This document shows, one piece after another, positions 50,291 through 63,455 of a DNA stretch of 64,000 nucleotides. The notes beneath the pieces were generated by a model that did not search any database, was not told where the DNA came from, and was given only the letters and a program-made list of their open reading frames with translations. The position numbers were made by a program, and so were the translations under genes. The DNA is taken from positions 20,373,945 to 20,437,944 of the forward strand of contig CP141132.1 in assembly GCA_035236585.1 (NCBI GenBank). Reading direction: 5' to 3'. The stretch is from Warburgia ugandensis. Its lineage: Eukaryota; Streptophyta; Magnoliopsida; Canellales; Canellaceae. The stretch's first letter is position 1. Each line of letters starts with the position of its first letter.

Positions 50291-50700
50291 CTAAGAATGT
50301 ACTGCGTCATCAAGGAAGGGTGGTCGCCATTAGTGACGGAGACACTGGTACATCTAATGCAGTTATTGAAGGTACATGGCTAGTGTCCAAGCACCATGCC
50401 AAAGTATTGTTTGATTCTGGATCTACCCATTCTTTCATATCATGTGTATTTACATCTAGTATACAATTAATAGTGGAGAAATTGGAATTCTATCTAGATA
50501 TGATGATACCAGTGGGAAAAACAATTAGATTACAGGAATATCTTCAAGATGCACCTGTTGAAGTATAGGGGAAAAGAATGGGTATAGACCTCATTTTACT
50601 AAACTAGGTAGATTTTGACATAACACTGGGTATGGATTGGCTAGTAAAATACATGGTAATTATGGACTGCTGTTTAAAAGAAAATCACTTTTAACATACC
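50291..50700 (+). pseudogene. Protease of element E
   Basis: In the same frame as the zinc knuckle: VIEGTWLVSKHHAKVLFDSGSTHSFIS, with the active site FDSGSTHSFIS at 50408-50440 intact, then the stop at 50566-50568. The domain continues DFDITLGMDWLVKY (50612-50653; norm DFDVILGMDWLSKY). The catalytic Asp is kept, but three in-frame stops (50566, near 50605 and near 50693) break the polyprotein. Confidence 0.85.
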
Positions 50701-51760
50701 AGGAGAAGAAATGCTAGTATTGCATGGAAAACCAAATGGTTCGAACAAATCCATCATATCAGCTATGAAGGCTGCCAAATATGTGTCCAAGGGATATGTT
50801 AGGCATTTTTAGCAACTATAGTTGCTTTGAAAGTTGAACATCCCAAGATAGAAGAAATCGACATAGTTTGGGAATTCTAAGATGTGTTTCCTAAAGAACT
50901 CATAGGTTTACCACCCCATAGGGAAATTGAGTATACCATCGAAGTAATTCTTGGTACAACTCCAATTTCTAAAGTACCCTATATGATGGCCCCATTTGAG
51001 TTAAGGGAATTAAAGAATCAATTACAGGAATTGTTGGACAAAGGATTTATTCAACCAACTAGTTAACCTTGGGGAGCACCAGTGATATTTGTGAAAAAGA
51101 AACATGGGTCTATGAGGTTATGTATCGATTATCAGATGCTGAACAATGTGACAATAAAAAATAGATACCCTCTAGCTCTAATTGATGATCTCTTTGATCA
51201 ACTCCAATCTGCAAAGGTCTTTTCCAAAATTGACCTTAAATCAAGATATCATCAATGTGTATCAAAGGTGAAGATATACCCAAAACCACATTCAGAACAT
51301 AGTATGGACATTATGAATTTTTGGTGATGGCATTTGGATTAACTAGTGCTCCTATTGTATTTATGGATTTGATGAATAGAATTTTCAAGGAATTTCTGGA
51401 TAAATTTGTAATCGTATTCATCAACAATATACAAATTTATTCTACGAGTATACAAGAACATTAGGAACATTTACAAATTCTATTAAATACATTAGAAGAC
51501 ACAAACTATTTGGAAAATTTAGTAAGTATGAATTTTGGTTGGAAAAAGTCAACTTTCTAGCGCATGTAATTTCCCAGAATGGAGTAGAGGTAGACCCAAC
51601 CAAGGTGGAAGCAGTAATGAATTGGGAACAGCCAAAGACAGTGACTAAAATATGAAGTTTTCTAGGGTTAGCCAGATATTATCGTAGATTTATCCAAGGA
51701 TTTTCTCGTATAGCTCTTCCTTTGATTTCTTTGACTAGAAAAGGAGTATAGTTTACTTGG
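50701..51760 (+). pseudogene. Reverse transcriptase of element E, active site lost
   Basis: The N-terminal part is [20 protein letters not shown] (50884-50943), then [24 protein letters not shown], a stop at 51064-51066, [22 protein letters not shown] (51067-51132), [15 protein letters not shown] and [14 protein letters not shown] (51217-51255). A frameshift follows near 51290. [18 protein letters not shown] (about 51337-51390) leads to the active site, which reads VFINNIQIY (51414-51440) in place of VFIDDILIY. Both catalytic Asp are Asn. Then HEEHLQILL-like text, KVNFLAHVISQNGVEVDP (51545-51600) and [12 protein letters not shown] (51660-51695). Confidence 0.88.
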
Positions 51761-52386
51761 ACTGATGAATGTGAAAGGAATTTTCAAGAGTTAAAAAGGA
51801 GGTTAACTGTAGCACCAATATTGTCCTTGCCATCTGGGAGTGAAGGTTATGAGATATACTATGATGCTTTAGGGAAAAGATTAGGAAGTGTACTAATGCA
51901 AAATGGGAAGGTCATTGCTTATGCTTCACGACAACTGAAGAAACATGAAATGAACTACTCGGTACACGACCTAGAACTTGCAGCAGTAGTGTTTTCCTTA
52001 AAAAAATTTAGCGACATTACTTGTATGGGGAGAAATTCAATGTATTCACTAATCATAAGAGGCTCAGGTATATTGTCACCCAGGGTGGTCTGAATATGAG
52101 ACAAAGAAGGTGGATGGAATATCTTAAGGATTATGATTTTGTGATTCAATACCATCCTGGAAAGGCTAATGTAAGGAATAATGCACTAAGCAGACACACA
52201 AAAGCAATGTTGGCTAATGTCACCATTAAGTCAGCTTTTGTTGAACAAATCCCAAAGGCCCAAGAAGGGGATATAATAATCCAAGAAATGTGTGAAAAGA
52301 CAAGGGTTAGTAGAGACTCAGATGGGGGTATTCGGTTCCAAGGAAGATTTGTGGTTCCCTCGAGTTTGAGAAAAGCACTACTATAA
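51761..52386 (+). pseudogene. RNase H of element E
   Basis: [25 protein letters not shown] leads to [31 protein letters not shown] (51848-51940; first catalytic Asp in YYDA kept) and [15 protein letters not shown] (51967-52011; Glu kept). A frameshift near 52015 is followed by [10 protein letters not shown] and [23 protein letters not shown] (52108-52173). The last catalytic Asp (norm VVADALSR) is Asn, in VRNNALSRH (52171-52197). RNase H degrades the RNA template during DNA synthesis. Confidence 0.85.
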
Positions 52387-53667
52387 GAAGCCCATCAATC
52401 CAAATTTTTTATACACCTTGGAGGAACAAAAATGTACTAGGATTTAAAAAGAAACTTCTTGTGGGAAGGTATGAAGAGAGATATTGGGGAATGTGTGGCT
52501 AAGTGCTTAACTTGTCAGCAAGTGAAGGCTAAACATCAAAGACCAGCTGGATTACTACAAACCCTAAAATTACCAGAATGGAAATGGGAACATATCACCA
52601 TGGACTTTATCTTAGGGTTACCAAGGACCTGGGCAGGTCATGATATGATTTGGGTAATAGTTGACAGGCTAACCAAGTCGGCACACTTCCTTCCAATCAA
52701 ACAAAACCAATATGTAGATAGTTTAGCTGAGTTATATGTAAGAGAAATGGTCAGCCTTCATGGGGTCCCACTCTCCATCATCTCTGATCGAGATGGAAGG
52801 TTTACCTTTAGAAGCTAGAAGAGCGTGCAACAGGCGTTGGGAACTTCACTAAAGTTTAATACAGCTTTTCATCCCCAAACTAATGGTAAGTTAGAAAGGA
52901 CTGTTCAAACCTTAGAAGATATGCTAAGGGCTTGTACACTAGATTGGAGAGGAAGTTGGGATGAACATCTTGCACTGTTGGAGTTCGCGTATAATAACAA
53001 TTTCCATGCAAGTATCGATATGGCACCATATGAAGCATTGTATAGATGACCATGTCAATCGCCAACTTGTTGGGATGATGTGGGAGAAAGTAAGTTGATA
53101 AAATCAGAACTAGTGGAACAATGTACAGACTAGGTGAGAATAATAAAGAAGAGATTGTTGGCTGCTCATAGTTGTCAGAAAAGCTATCTGAATAAAAGAC
53201 ACTGAACCCTAGAATTCGAAGTAGGTGACCACATGTTTTTAAAGGTTTCACCAGTTAAGGGAGTAAGGAGGTTCAGAAGTAAGGGCAAACTCAGTCCAAG
53301 ATATATTGGTCCTTTTGAAATTCTAGAAAGGGTTGGTCTGGTGGCTTACAAATTAGCCCTATCACCCCAACTCTTAGAAGTGCACAACGTATTTCATGTA
53401 TCCATGTTAGAGAAATACATTCCAGATGAGACTCATGTGCTTCAAAGGATACTAGAGGCATTGAACACAGACTTAACCTTTAAGAAAAGGGCAATCCGGA
53501 TCTTGGACAAGAAAGAGCAACAATTGAGGACCAAATCTATCTCTTTAGTCAAGGTATTATGGCAACATCATACAGTTGAGGAAGCTACCTGGGAATTAGA
53601 AGAAGGTTGTATCCTAGTTTGTTTGAGTAGTTGTAAATTAGAAATTTCAAGGACAAATTATTTTTAA
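52387..53667 (+). pseudogene. Integrase with chromodomain of element E
   Basis: One frame is kept through almost the whole domain, with stops at 52384, 52438, 52816, 53047 and later. The zinc-binding part is HQSKFFIHLGG and CVAKCLTCQQ. The DDE core has ITMDFILGL (Asp, 52596-52622), ISDRDGRF (Asp, 52780-52803) and HPQTNGKLERT (Glu, 52870-52902). All three catalytic residues remain. The C-terminal module GKLSPRYIGPFEIL (53284-53325) and HNVFHVSMLEKYIPD (53383-53427) precede a type II chromodomain (RILDKKEQQLR, LVKVLWQHHTVEEATWELEE, 53495-53605). The chromodomain steers integration to chromatin marks in known chromoviruses. Confidence 0.9.
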
Positions 53668-53678
53668 GCAGGGTAGAT

Positions 53679-56600
53679 TCTAACACCCCTAACTTTTGTA
53701 ATGAAATTGAGAATTTCAAGGAAAAATCAGGCTGAAATATTAGGGTTATTAAAAATGCACTTCTCATAGAAGTACAATTAAAGGATAAGATATTTATAAT
53801 TAAAAACATACTCAACGAACCCTTTAGAATGACTGTAAGCACGACAAATTCTGAATTCGGATGAAAAATCTTATTTTTCTATATTTTTATGAACAAAAAG
53901 GTAAAATGGTAACTTTACTCATAATCGAGACCTAAGACATAAAATCTTAGAATGTACTTAGAAATACGAATCCAACGCCACTAAGTACGCTCAATTCTGA
54001 GTTCATGGGAATAAACACAATTTTTCTCTATTTTTAGAATTAAAAGGGCAAAATGGTCTTTCCACATTTGTGGGTCCCACAAGGGACCCACAAAGGAATC
54101 CAATGGCCAGAAAACATATAATCATGAATCAAAACACTACCACCTACTAATGGAGAAGGAGGTGGTAGTGGGAATCCAATGAACATTGAATAATAAAAAG
54201 AATAAAATATAATAATTACACATAATCATCAAAAACACCCAAAATGGCTGTAAATACCTTAGAAAAAAAATTCCCAAAAATGTTCACAAAATTCACCATG
54301 AAATTCCCCAGCTCCCCCAAAATTTCAACTCAAAAATCCTCTCCCCTCTCTCTCTTTTCTTCCTTCTTTTTGCCTCTTTTTTTTGCTTCTGTTAGCGCAT
54401 CCATAAACGCACCTCGGTGAAGATTCCTTTTGAACCAATAGGCGTGTCTATAGATGCGTCGTCCCCGATGAACCAAGGTTTCCTCCTGTCAAACCTTATT
54501 TGAATTAGCCACCCATTTTCAGCCATTCAGTTTCAATCTTAACCATTGGATTTGTTCGAGCTAAGGAGATCTACAAACACGCCAAGAAATTTGTATGATC
54601 CACATCCTGGATCACCGAAAAAATCAAAAGGAAGATAAGTACGGTACTATGTACTGTCTTCGGTAGTCAATCCTACTTATTCCAACCAATCTTGCTGTGA
54701 AAACTTGATCTGGAACCATTGAATTGCTTCAGGGAGGGGTGATCTACAAAAGGCCCATGGTATCACTCCATCTCCAGCAATAGCAATGGAGTAATCAATG
54801 TCTATATATTTTTTCACGTTTAGGGTTTCTTATATTTCTCTGACTTAAATTCTTCTTCTCCGGTGACCCTCCCTTCACCAGACTAGCACAGGTAGGTGCA
54901 TCTCCCTCCCCTCTTTCTATTCCAGTAGTTAGGTTATGTTTTCCAGCCTCCAAGAGATCTCCCCAGCCGTTGATCCATAAGAGATGATGGATCCGGCAAC
55001 AAGGTTGAGATCCACCATCTTGGATAGCTCAAATGAAATCTTTGAGTCATTGGATGGACTCGTGGGGCCCAGAAACCCCAAGAGATGAAATCTGGGGAGC
55101 TGATAGTTAAGGATCGAGGAGATCTGGCCATGGGTGATCCGACAGTCCAGATCTAGACCATCTCGCCTATAGCCAGTCACCTCCACCCGACTACCTGGAA
55201 TAAGCAGTAACAGGAGCGGGTTGCTAGTCGTCCCCACACTTGTAAGCCCAGATTTGATCTGGCCATCCAAATTTTGAACTAGAATCTTGTTTTTACAATT
55301 AAGAGCTCAATATAGCTCTAAAACCTTCTATAGATTCCTTGTTGCTTGTGCAAGCTATTGAACTTATAAAATGTATGTTTTAAACTGCAATTGGTTATGA
55401 TAATAACAAAATTCTGTAGTAACAAGCTTGGATCATGATCAAGATGATCCCAAAATAGAAATCTGAACTGATGGATGGGTTCAGAGGATCCCAAAACCCT
55501 AAGGATAATGAGCACAGTAAAATTTCTAGGTCTCTAAATCAAGTAAAAAAACAAAAATAGTAAGATCAAAATTCAGCCCTTAAAACGAGTTGAAATCTTA
55601 AAATTCCAATTCTGATCACAATTTAACTCCAAATTGAGCTCAGAAAGTTGGGTTGGATTCCTTTTAATGAGTAGAACCTATTGAACTAATAAAAATTTTG
55701 TTTTGGTGCATGTAAAATTCTGTTAATAAAGAAAAGTATTACTAATTGTTATGATTAGTGAAATTTGGAACGATCAAACTATATAATTCTGATCCATTGA
55801 TGATCTTGTGATTTTAAAACATGGAATAAAAGGTTATAAGTGACTAATCTATGTTTAATTAAGATATCTAGCTGTAAAAGTAATAAGATCCATAAAAATG
55901 AATGGTAATCTCCTTGATCAAGGATGATTGGACAGTATGGATATGTTCTGATGAAGATACGAAGTTAATATCATATGGATTTATGGATTGGATGATGATG
56001 ATTTGAGTTAGATCAAGATGTATGCCCTCAAATTGGATAAAAATGACTTAAGATCTTCTTGATCAATTGGATCAAGAAAGATCAGATCATTTGATGAGAT
56101 GCATCGATGATCTAATAATGAAATCATATCAAGAAGATGTATTAGATCTAAAGGAAAATGAAAAGATCAAAATCTAAATCGTAAAAGAGAAAGAAATCAA
56201 CTATGACCATTGGATCATGATGAATAGTTATAGCATGTTAGATTCTCATTTGAATTATTGAATGTTTCTATAATTGTCATTTATTGCTTAGTAGATTTAT
56301 TTATTTATTTATTGTGCTTTAATGCTTATGTTATGAAAATTACATTGAAAATGTAATTAAATGAAAATAGAGTTGAAGAACAATTACATGGAATGAATGA
56401 CATGGACTTAATGATATTAAGGGCTATAGTTAGTAGGATAATATAAGGAATATAAATTTCTTGGCCCAAAATAGGAGAATAATGAAACTCCATGAATGAC
56501 ATTTTAAATGTTCATGGATTTAATTAAAATCAATTAGAAAGAGTACTTAGGGTTAAAATGCTTATAGCAACCTTATGAAAGGTTGAGTTAAGGTCACCCT

Positions 56601-58601
56601 AGTAGATGATGAACATGGTGGTTAAGGCGGTTCTCTAATAGAGCCTCACTCTTCCCCCACCTTTTTTTAACGCTTGTGAGGTCTAAACGCCTCCTCACAT
56701 GAGGATTGAAGAACCACTTTGCGTTCAACCATTCAACTAGTAAACCTTAGCCCATTTGACATAAGAGGAGCTATCTAGACTTAAGATGAAATAAGCTATC
56801 CTCAACCAGTAAAACATTAACTAGTTGAGTAATAATAATAAGAGCATAAAAGGTTAGTAAATTACCTAATCCTAATAAAAATTGTAAATAAGATATGGAA
56901 GATCAAACATGATCCACGAGAGATCTTGAAAGATCCCAAACAAAAAGAGAAGAAACATAATGTAGATTGTAGTGTTTTTCTATGATTTTACTTATAGTAT
57001 AGATTGTGAACTTAGAATATTTGAAACCTTGATCATATGTGATTCAAGGAAAGTTAGGGCATCCCTCATAGGATAACCCAAATACATGTAGAAAGAATAC
57101 TTGTATAGAAAAATAATTTTATACGTATGGTTTGATAGATGTATGAATAAAGATCATGATAGAAAATATGGAGTAATTACCACTTGAGATGCATGGATCA
57201 AGACATGATACTACTTTGAGGTAGGTGGATGTACAAGAATGTATTAAGGTTTCTTGTGTATACATACATGATCTTCTGTCTAGAATTATAGACCTTCATG
57301 ATATAAGTATACTTGGTACCTTAGCATATTCACGATCCAATCATATAATCCAACTACTTGATCCAAACCTATGATCCAATCTAATGATCTAATCCAATGA
57401 CATGAAAGTAATGAGATATATAGACTAAGGAAACCCTAAGAATAGGGCATAGAAAATATTCCAGCCCTACTTAAACAGACACATCATCTAATATGTACAA
57501 TGTATTTTACATACAAGTGCAGTAGCTTGTGATTTTGTTTTACACAGTACTAGGACTGGGGATGCTATGCTACGGGAGTTATGAGAGTTTGGCCACCCGT
57601 TTCGTGAAATTTATATGATAGATACCATGCCCAAAGAGAGGCTAAATGTCAGGTGGGGCAATCAAGGGAAACTCGCCACTGTGACAGCCATGGTCCTCCC
57701 CATGCGGACATGGTGTTGTTATTTCCATATTTGGTATCAATGGATGATTATACAGTTATATAGGCACAATGTACGGATTGAGATTGCGAGAAAGTAGTCC
57801 TAAAGTATTTTGCGTTATGATGCACTTATGATAGACATAGTGTAATGTCATGGTATGATGAAATGCTACTACATGAGTTCCTAGAAAGAAAATCCCCATA
57901 TGAGAATTGGCTGAATATGGATCTCTTAAGTGGAGTATATAGCTAGGGAAGGAACAAGTTTTGAGCAATTTTCACTATTTTAACAGATTTATCATATACT
58001 ACATAAATAACATATATACTCACATATATACTCTATGTTGAGATAACTCATGAGTAGATAACCATGATAGAATAATGACTGAGGTAAGTATTCTTATATT
58101 AGTGAAGTAATATATTTTTGTATCCCTTACCAAGCATAGCTTGTTGAGATATGGTAAATATTTGAATGTTTACAATATCGCAGAAACAGAGAAGGAGAAT
58201 TAGGAGGGTAAGATGGTAGAAAACATGAAGAGAATAATCAATCAAGGTATGTCCCTTGATGACATGTAATTTTTATTTGAGAGCATTGTATTGTATTGGG
58301 AGTTTTAATGTAAGGTGAGGTTTGAAATTTGGATTATGTAATTTGGACAATGGTTTGTAATTATAATACAGGGGCTGTGTAAGAGTGAACTACTAGATGA
58401 TTCCTGGTATTAAATAAAATTTTATTTTATACAAAATGTCTATGTGTATTATGTACATTGAGGTGAGAGTTGGGTTTTGTTGCAAACGAATTTAAAAGAA
58501 AAGAATCTCCACTGTATTGTTTGCAAAAAAAATTTACCATTAAGGTCCCTATCTTTGAAAAATGTATTACAAAATGTGTTACAAAAACCCTAGTCGTCGG
58601 T
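53679..58601 (+). repeat. 3' LTR of element E
   Basis: It starts TCTAACACCCC (norm TGTAACACCCC) after the purine-rich 'agcagggtaga'. It aligns with the 5' LTR; extra sequence at 54290-54755 and near 55020-55060 is absent from the 5' copy. Module copy at 56518-56750. The open frames at 54929-55515 and 57615-57968 are LTR readings. Confidence 0.88.
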
Positions 58602-59547
58602 GCTTTATTTCCTTTCAATCATTGTAGTGTAATAAATTGAAAATAGTGGAACTTTGATTCAATGTAATTTAGCTACTATTTTATTTTATTTTTAAGGTTA
58701 AATTTCATATCTAAGATGATAAGAAGCCATGGTAAAGGTTATTCATGTTTCTAGTATAATTTCATGTTTAATTTATTATAGTTTCTATGATTATTTTAGC
58801 TATGAATTTTAGTTTGTTCTCGAACTCTTTTACTATAGCTTTAGATATTTTACGTTTTATAATTCTAATAAATTTGAATAATTTCATACGTAGGATAGAT
58901 AACATGTTTGGCTAGTTTACTTATTTAAGATTATAGTGATCCTAGCTCATTAGGAAACAGCACTTATTATTAGCTAATGGTACATAAACATCTTAGGAAA
59001 TTGAATTTAAAGTTCATCTTAATTTTTTTAAAAAGATATAATTATCCTTTGTATATTTCTTTGATTCAATTGCATTACCTCTCATAATGAATACTTGGAA
59101 CTAATCCTTGATATATTACAGTTAGGATTTGCATAGAATGCTTAGAATTTGATGATCTATATAGCTTTGTAATGTTCAACAATTTCTAAATTAACTTTTC
59201 AAAGATATCATCTTCTAAGAAGGTAATTGTAGTTTCAATTTGATTTTTGATATATAAGTGAAATGATAAGTGGTGGCTCTAATTTTAGGCAGGTGATCTT
59301 AATCCTAGCTTTTAAATTTAGTGATCAATTCATCTTTATCATCATCTACTAATTGGGTCTTTATAACCATACCATTTTCTTATTAATCTAACATGGGTTT
59401 CATTAGTTTAGTATCATTAGTTTAGGTTTAGAACAGTTGGTTCTTTATTTTCTTTCTATATCCTCCCTACAAATTTGTCCTTGCAAAATACTATGATTTA
59501 TTAATTGTGCACTTATAGGAAAACTACAAACAACTGTGTAGTAGTAT
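58602..59547 (+). repeat. 3' LTR of element A, second part
   Basis: AT-rich, non-coding continuation of 42949-44695 across E. It ends with 'tattaattgtgcacttatagg' and 'aaaactacaaac', the U5-end text seen in other LTRs of this group (for example 23950-23994). The right border is uncertain by about 10 bases. Confidence 0.5.
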
Positions 59548-61179
59548 AGGTGCATCTCTATGAGAATCTCGTGCCTTAATGTAGCTTCTACCATCACTAG
59601 AAATCATCCCTATAGTCTCACACTACCATCTCCTACACTAGTAAAACTTGGTTTTTCAACTAGTGCTTGTGTCTCAGTCTCATATGTTTTCAGCTGAAGG
59701 ACTCTTTCAACCATGATAAATCTCACTGCCAAGTTAGCCACAAAAGATTTATCATGCTAATTCTCTGACCTAGATCTAACTACCTTCTGTAACAACTCCC
59801 ATCTCCTCCATCACATGCTTGCACACATACCTCAATCATCTAACTCAATGCATTAGCTAGCACATTCCCTTTCCTAGATGGTAGTGAATAGTAAAATCTT
59901 AATCATTTGGGTGTTTCATCCATCTTCTCTACCTCATATTCAAATCCTATTGCAAAAGGATATACTTGAGACTCTTATGGTTAGTGAGTGCCTTAAAATT
60001 TTGATCATATAAATTATGTCTCCATATCTCAAGGCAAAGGCAACTGCAGCAAGCTCTAGGTCATGGGTAGGATAATTTACCTCATCTTTTTTTAACTATC
60101 TAGAAAAATAGGTAACTCCCTCCCCATTCTACATCAATAGGCATCCCAATCTTTTTCCTAAAGCATCATTATATACTACAAAGCCTCCACTGCCCAATGG
60201 TAGATTGAGCACTAGGGTAGTAATAGCTTCCTCTTCAATTCATGGACTTTCATCATATGCTCGTCCCAAACAAACTTCACATCCTTCTTGCTCAACTTAG
60301 TCAATGGCAAGGCATTTTGTGACAACCCTTCAATGAATCAATGTTAGTATCCTTCAAGTCCTAGGAAACTCCATATCTCTATTACCATGGTTAGTGTTTC
60401 CCACTTCTCTACTGCCTCCACTTATGCTGGGTCCACTACAATACTGTTCTTTGAAATAATATGGCCTAGAAAGTTAACCTCTTCCAAGAAAAATTCACAC
60501 TTGCTAAACTTCTTATACAACTGGTGTTTTCTTAATGTGTTTAGTACTATGTGCAAGTGCTCCTGGTGTTCCTCATGGTTCTCTAAATACACTAGAATAT
60601 CATCTGCGAATGCTGTCATAAACTTGTCTAAGAAGGTCTTGAGCACCCTGTTCATCAAATCCATGTCTAGGCCATTCATCAACACAAATGCCAAAACTCT
60701 AAACTCATATGACCCATATCTAGTTCTAAAAATAGTCTTCTAGATGTCTTCTTCTCTAAACTTGGGCTAGTCATATGTGGACCTCAAATTAATCATAGAG
60801 ACCATTCTAACTGAATGCAGCTAGTCAAATAAGTCATGGATATAGGGTATAGTCTCATCGACTCATATTTATTCTTAACAATGAGGTAGATGCTCTCTAG
60901 TAACTGCTCCTTCAAATCCTTCAGTTTAGCTGGGGCCATCCTGTATGGTACCTTGAACATAAAAGTCATGCCTGGTATCAAGTCAATAGCAAAATCTATC
61001 TCCCTCTTAGGTAATAGTCCTAATAACTCAAAAAATACATATGAAAATTCTTGTACCACTGCCAATCTCTTCTGGCTTACACTTATTGACCTCCATAGCC
61101 TCAACTTTGGCCAAGAAAGCCTAAGATCCCTTAGCAATATGTTTAGCCACTCTTTTATAATTCTATCTCCCTTGGAAGG
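59548..61179 (-). pseudogene. Reverse transcriptase and RNase H remnant of element I
   Basis: The minus strand from 61179 reads RLAVVQEFSYVFFELLGLLPKREIDFAIDLIPG (61070-60975, as split motifs VVQEFSYVF and KREIDFAIDLIPG), VPYRMAPAKLKDLKEQL and NKYESMRL (to 60850). Internal deletions follow, then MDLMNRVLKTFLDKFMTAFADDILVY (60664-60590; both catalytic Asp present), KFSKCEFFLEEVNFLGHIIS (60520-60460) and RNase H ([29 protein letters not shown], about 60180-60020). It ends near 59560 with HEILIEMH, the stretch before integrase. The integrase lies at 24010-25101. Gag and protease are missing on the right, where an LTR begins. Confidence 0.82.
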
Positions 61180-61834
61180 TGTGATGACCCAGATTTTTGT
61201 AACACATTTTGTAATACATTTTTCAAAGGCAAGCCCTTGTAGTAAAAAAAATGTGCAAAACAAAGAAGCAAAAATTCTTTTCTTTAGAACATGTTTTGTA
61301 AAACCCAAGTCCTCACTTCATACATAACATAAGTAGGATTTTGTACAACATAAAATTCCATTGAAAGAATATACTTTTATTAAATTTCAGAATCCATCTA
61401 GTGGTTCACAGTACAACCCTACTGTCCAAATTACATATTCCAAATTTCAAAGATCACCATATAATAAAAACTCTCAATACAATACAATGCTATCAAATAA
61501 AAATACATGTCTTTAAGGGATATACCCTGATTGATTATTCTTCCAAGTCTTCTTAGGTATTAAGCTCCTAATTCCCCTTCTCTATATTTGAGATATTGTA
61601 AACATTCAAACATTTATAATATCTTAGCAAGCTATGCTTGGTAAGGGATTCAAGGAGCATAATAATTTGACAGTATAATCCTAATACTTCATAATCTCAT
61701 TATTCATACTCATGGATCAATCTCTTTACTTTGTCATATATGTACATCCTTACACTTATATATTGTATATGTTGTATAGATATATATATATGGTCAAAAT
61801 CGTGAAAAATAGTTAATATCTCAAACATCAATAG

Positions 61835-61982
61835 TCACACTCAAACACACTAAGTTGATCAATCATCCATACTGTGCTGGAAAATACTCCCTCATTTGGG
61901 CAGTATCATCACACTCAACCATACTGAGTTGATAAAACATCCAGACTCTGCTAGGAAAATACTCCCTTATTTGGGTAGTATC
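61835..61982 (-). repeat. Tandem duplication, period 74 bp, in the E-family LTR
   Basis: Units share 'tcacactcaa', 'agttgat', 'atcca-act-tgct-g-aaaatactccct' and 'atttggg-agtatc' (61835-61908 and 61909-61982). The two E LTRs have a single unit at the matching place. Confidence 0.75.
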
Positions 61983-63214
61983 GACATCTCATTATGCCAT
62001 GCATCATAGTGCAAAATACTCAAAGGACTACTATGTTGTAGTCTGATCAAACTAAAGGACTCAGATAACTGCTTTCATACTCCAAGGATACCAAATGTGG
62101 AAAATCATATATGTCATGTCTATATGGGGAGACAGACCGTCACATTGGTGGCCTTCCCATAATTGCCCCACCCGACATTTTGCATCTCTTTGGGGATGGT
62201 ATCATCATATATATCACATTTCGAAGAGCGGGTGGCCAAACCCTTGTAACCCTCCTAGCAAGTATCCCTAGGCATACGCCTGTTTAAAACAAAAACCACA
62301 AGCCTCCTTGCTTGTATATAAAGTATTCTTTTACTTATCAAACATCTTGTCTATTATATCATCATTCTCATATTTTGGTATTCTTATACGAAGGATAGGA
62401 TTTCACTTCAAACTTAGGGATCATCATTTACAATGAATGATACCCATGTTCATATAAGTTTAGGGATCACCATTCTATATGAATGATTCCATGTATTGAT
62501 TTATACTTATCAAACAATTTGTCTGTTTATCTGGGGTTGGAATACCTTCTAGTTCCCTATTCACTTAGGATTTTCCTCAATTCTAACTTAACCATCTCAT
62601 ATGTGTTTTGGTAAGATCATAAGGGTTTTCAATGGATTTAATACAAGTATTTACATTATACTTTTCAACATTTTCAGACATATAGAACATGTATTTCTCA
62701 TGTAGATACATTCATAAAATGCTCCTACCTTAAAGTAGTGATCCATCTCTTCAGATTTTCTATGATCCTGACTAACGTATGAAATTTGTAAATCCATACA
62801 TACTGTCAATATTTATACAATCTGAATAATCCTATATTTTTTATCATATCTATATTCTTTGTCTAATCTTGTCCTTTGATATAAAGGATTAGATTTTGTT
62901 TCCTATCATGATCTATCTTCCTCAAATAGTGTTTATCCTATTGATTAATAGATCTGATGGTTAGAATGATCTTCTAATCTTTCAAATATAAGTATTTTCT
63001 ATTCTAAGTCTTTGTGTATTCCTTTCTTTGATCTTGATCTTTCATAGATCTTTTGATCAATAATTTATACTTGTCGATAAAGATCAAGAGGTTAGATCTT
63101 CTATCATCTAGTTCTTCTTTGATCTAAGTTCAATTGTTTGATCATCCCTAAGGAGGAGGATCTTTGTTCTCTTCTTATTTCATTCTAAGTCTAGAAAGCT
63201 ATTCTTATTTCCAA

Positions 63215-63455
63215 TTAACTAAGGCTTACTAGCTGAATGACTGAACACAAAGTGGTTACTTCAATCCTCATGTAAGGTGGCGTTTAGACCTCACAAAGAT
63301 CAACGGAATGTAGGAGAAGAGCGAGGCTCTATTAGAAAACCCCCTTAACCAACATGTTCAGCATTCACAAGAGTGACCTTAGCTCAACCTTTCACAAGGT
63401 TCCTATGAGCATTTTAACCCTAAGGACTCTTTCTAATTGATTTTAATTAAATCCA
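63215..63455 (-). repeat. Shared module, copy in the partial E-family LTR
   Basis: The + strand shows the reverse complement landmarks 'cctcatgtaaggtggcgttt', 'agacctcacaaa', 'gagcgaggctctatta' and 'gagtgaccttagctcaac'. It is sense to the LTR, as in all other copies. Confidence 0.8.

Larger units (their letters stand above)
44696..58601 (+). mobile_element. Chromovirus (Tekay/Del-like) LTR retrotransposon E
   Basis: A 13.9-kb element with LTRs of about 4.37 kb (44696-49064) and 4.92 kb (53679-58601), an initiator tRNA-Met primer site, and gag, protease, reverse transcriptase, RNase H, integrase and chromodomain in Ty3/gypsy order. The long LTRs, primer type and the C-terminal motif EEATWELEE point to the Tekay/Del lineage. 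Stops, frameshifts and lost catalytic residues make it inactive. The flanks (ctaat on the left; no match on the right) do not show a target duplication. It lies in the 3' LTR of A. Confidence 0.9.

Noticed and set aside
54929..55270. 113-codon minus-strand frame
   Set aside because: Lies in the E 3' LTR; broken in the matching part of the 5' LTR (45540-45860).
44696..58601. Endogenous pararetrovirus
   Set aside because: Integrase and LTRs are present and the domain order is gag-PR-RT-RH-INT with chromodomain; no movement protein or viral coat region was seen.
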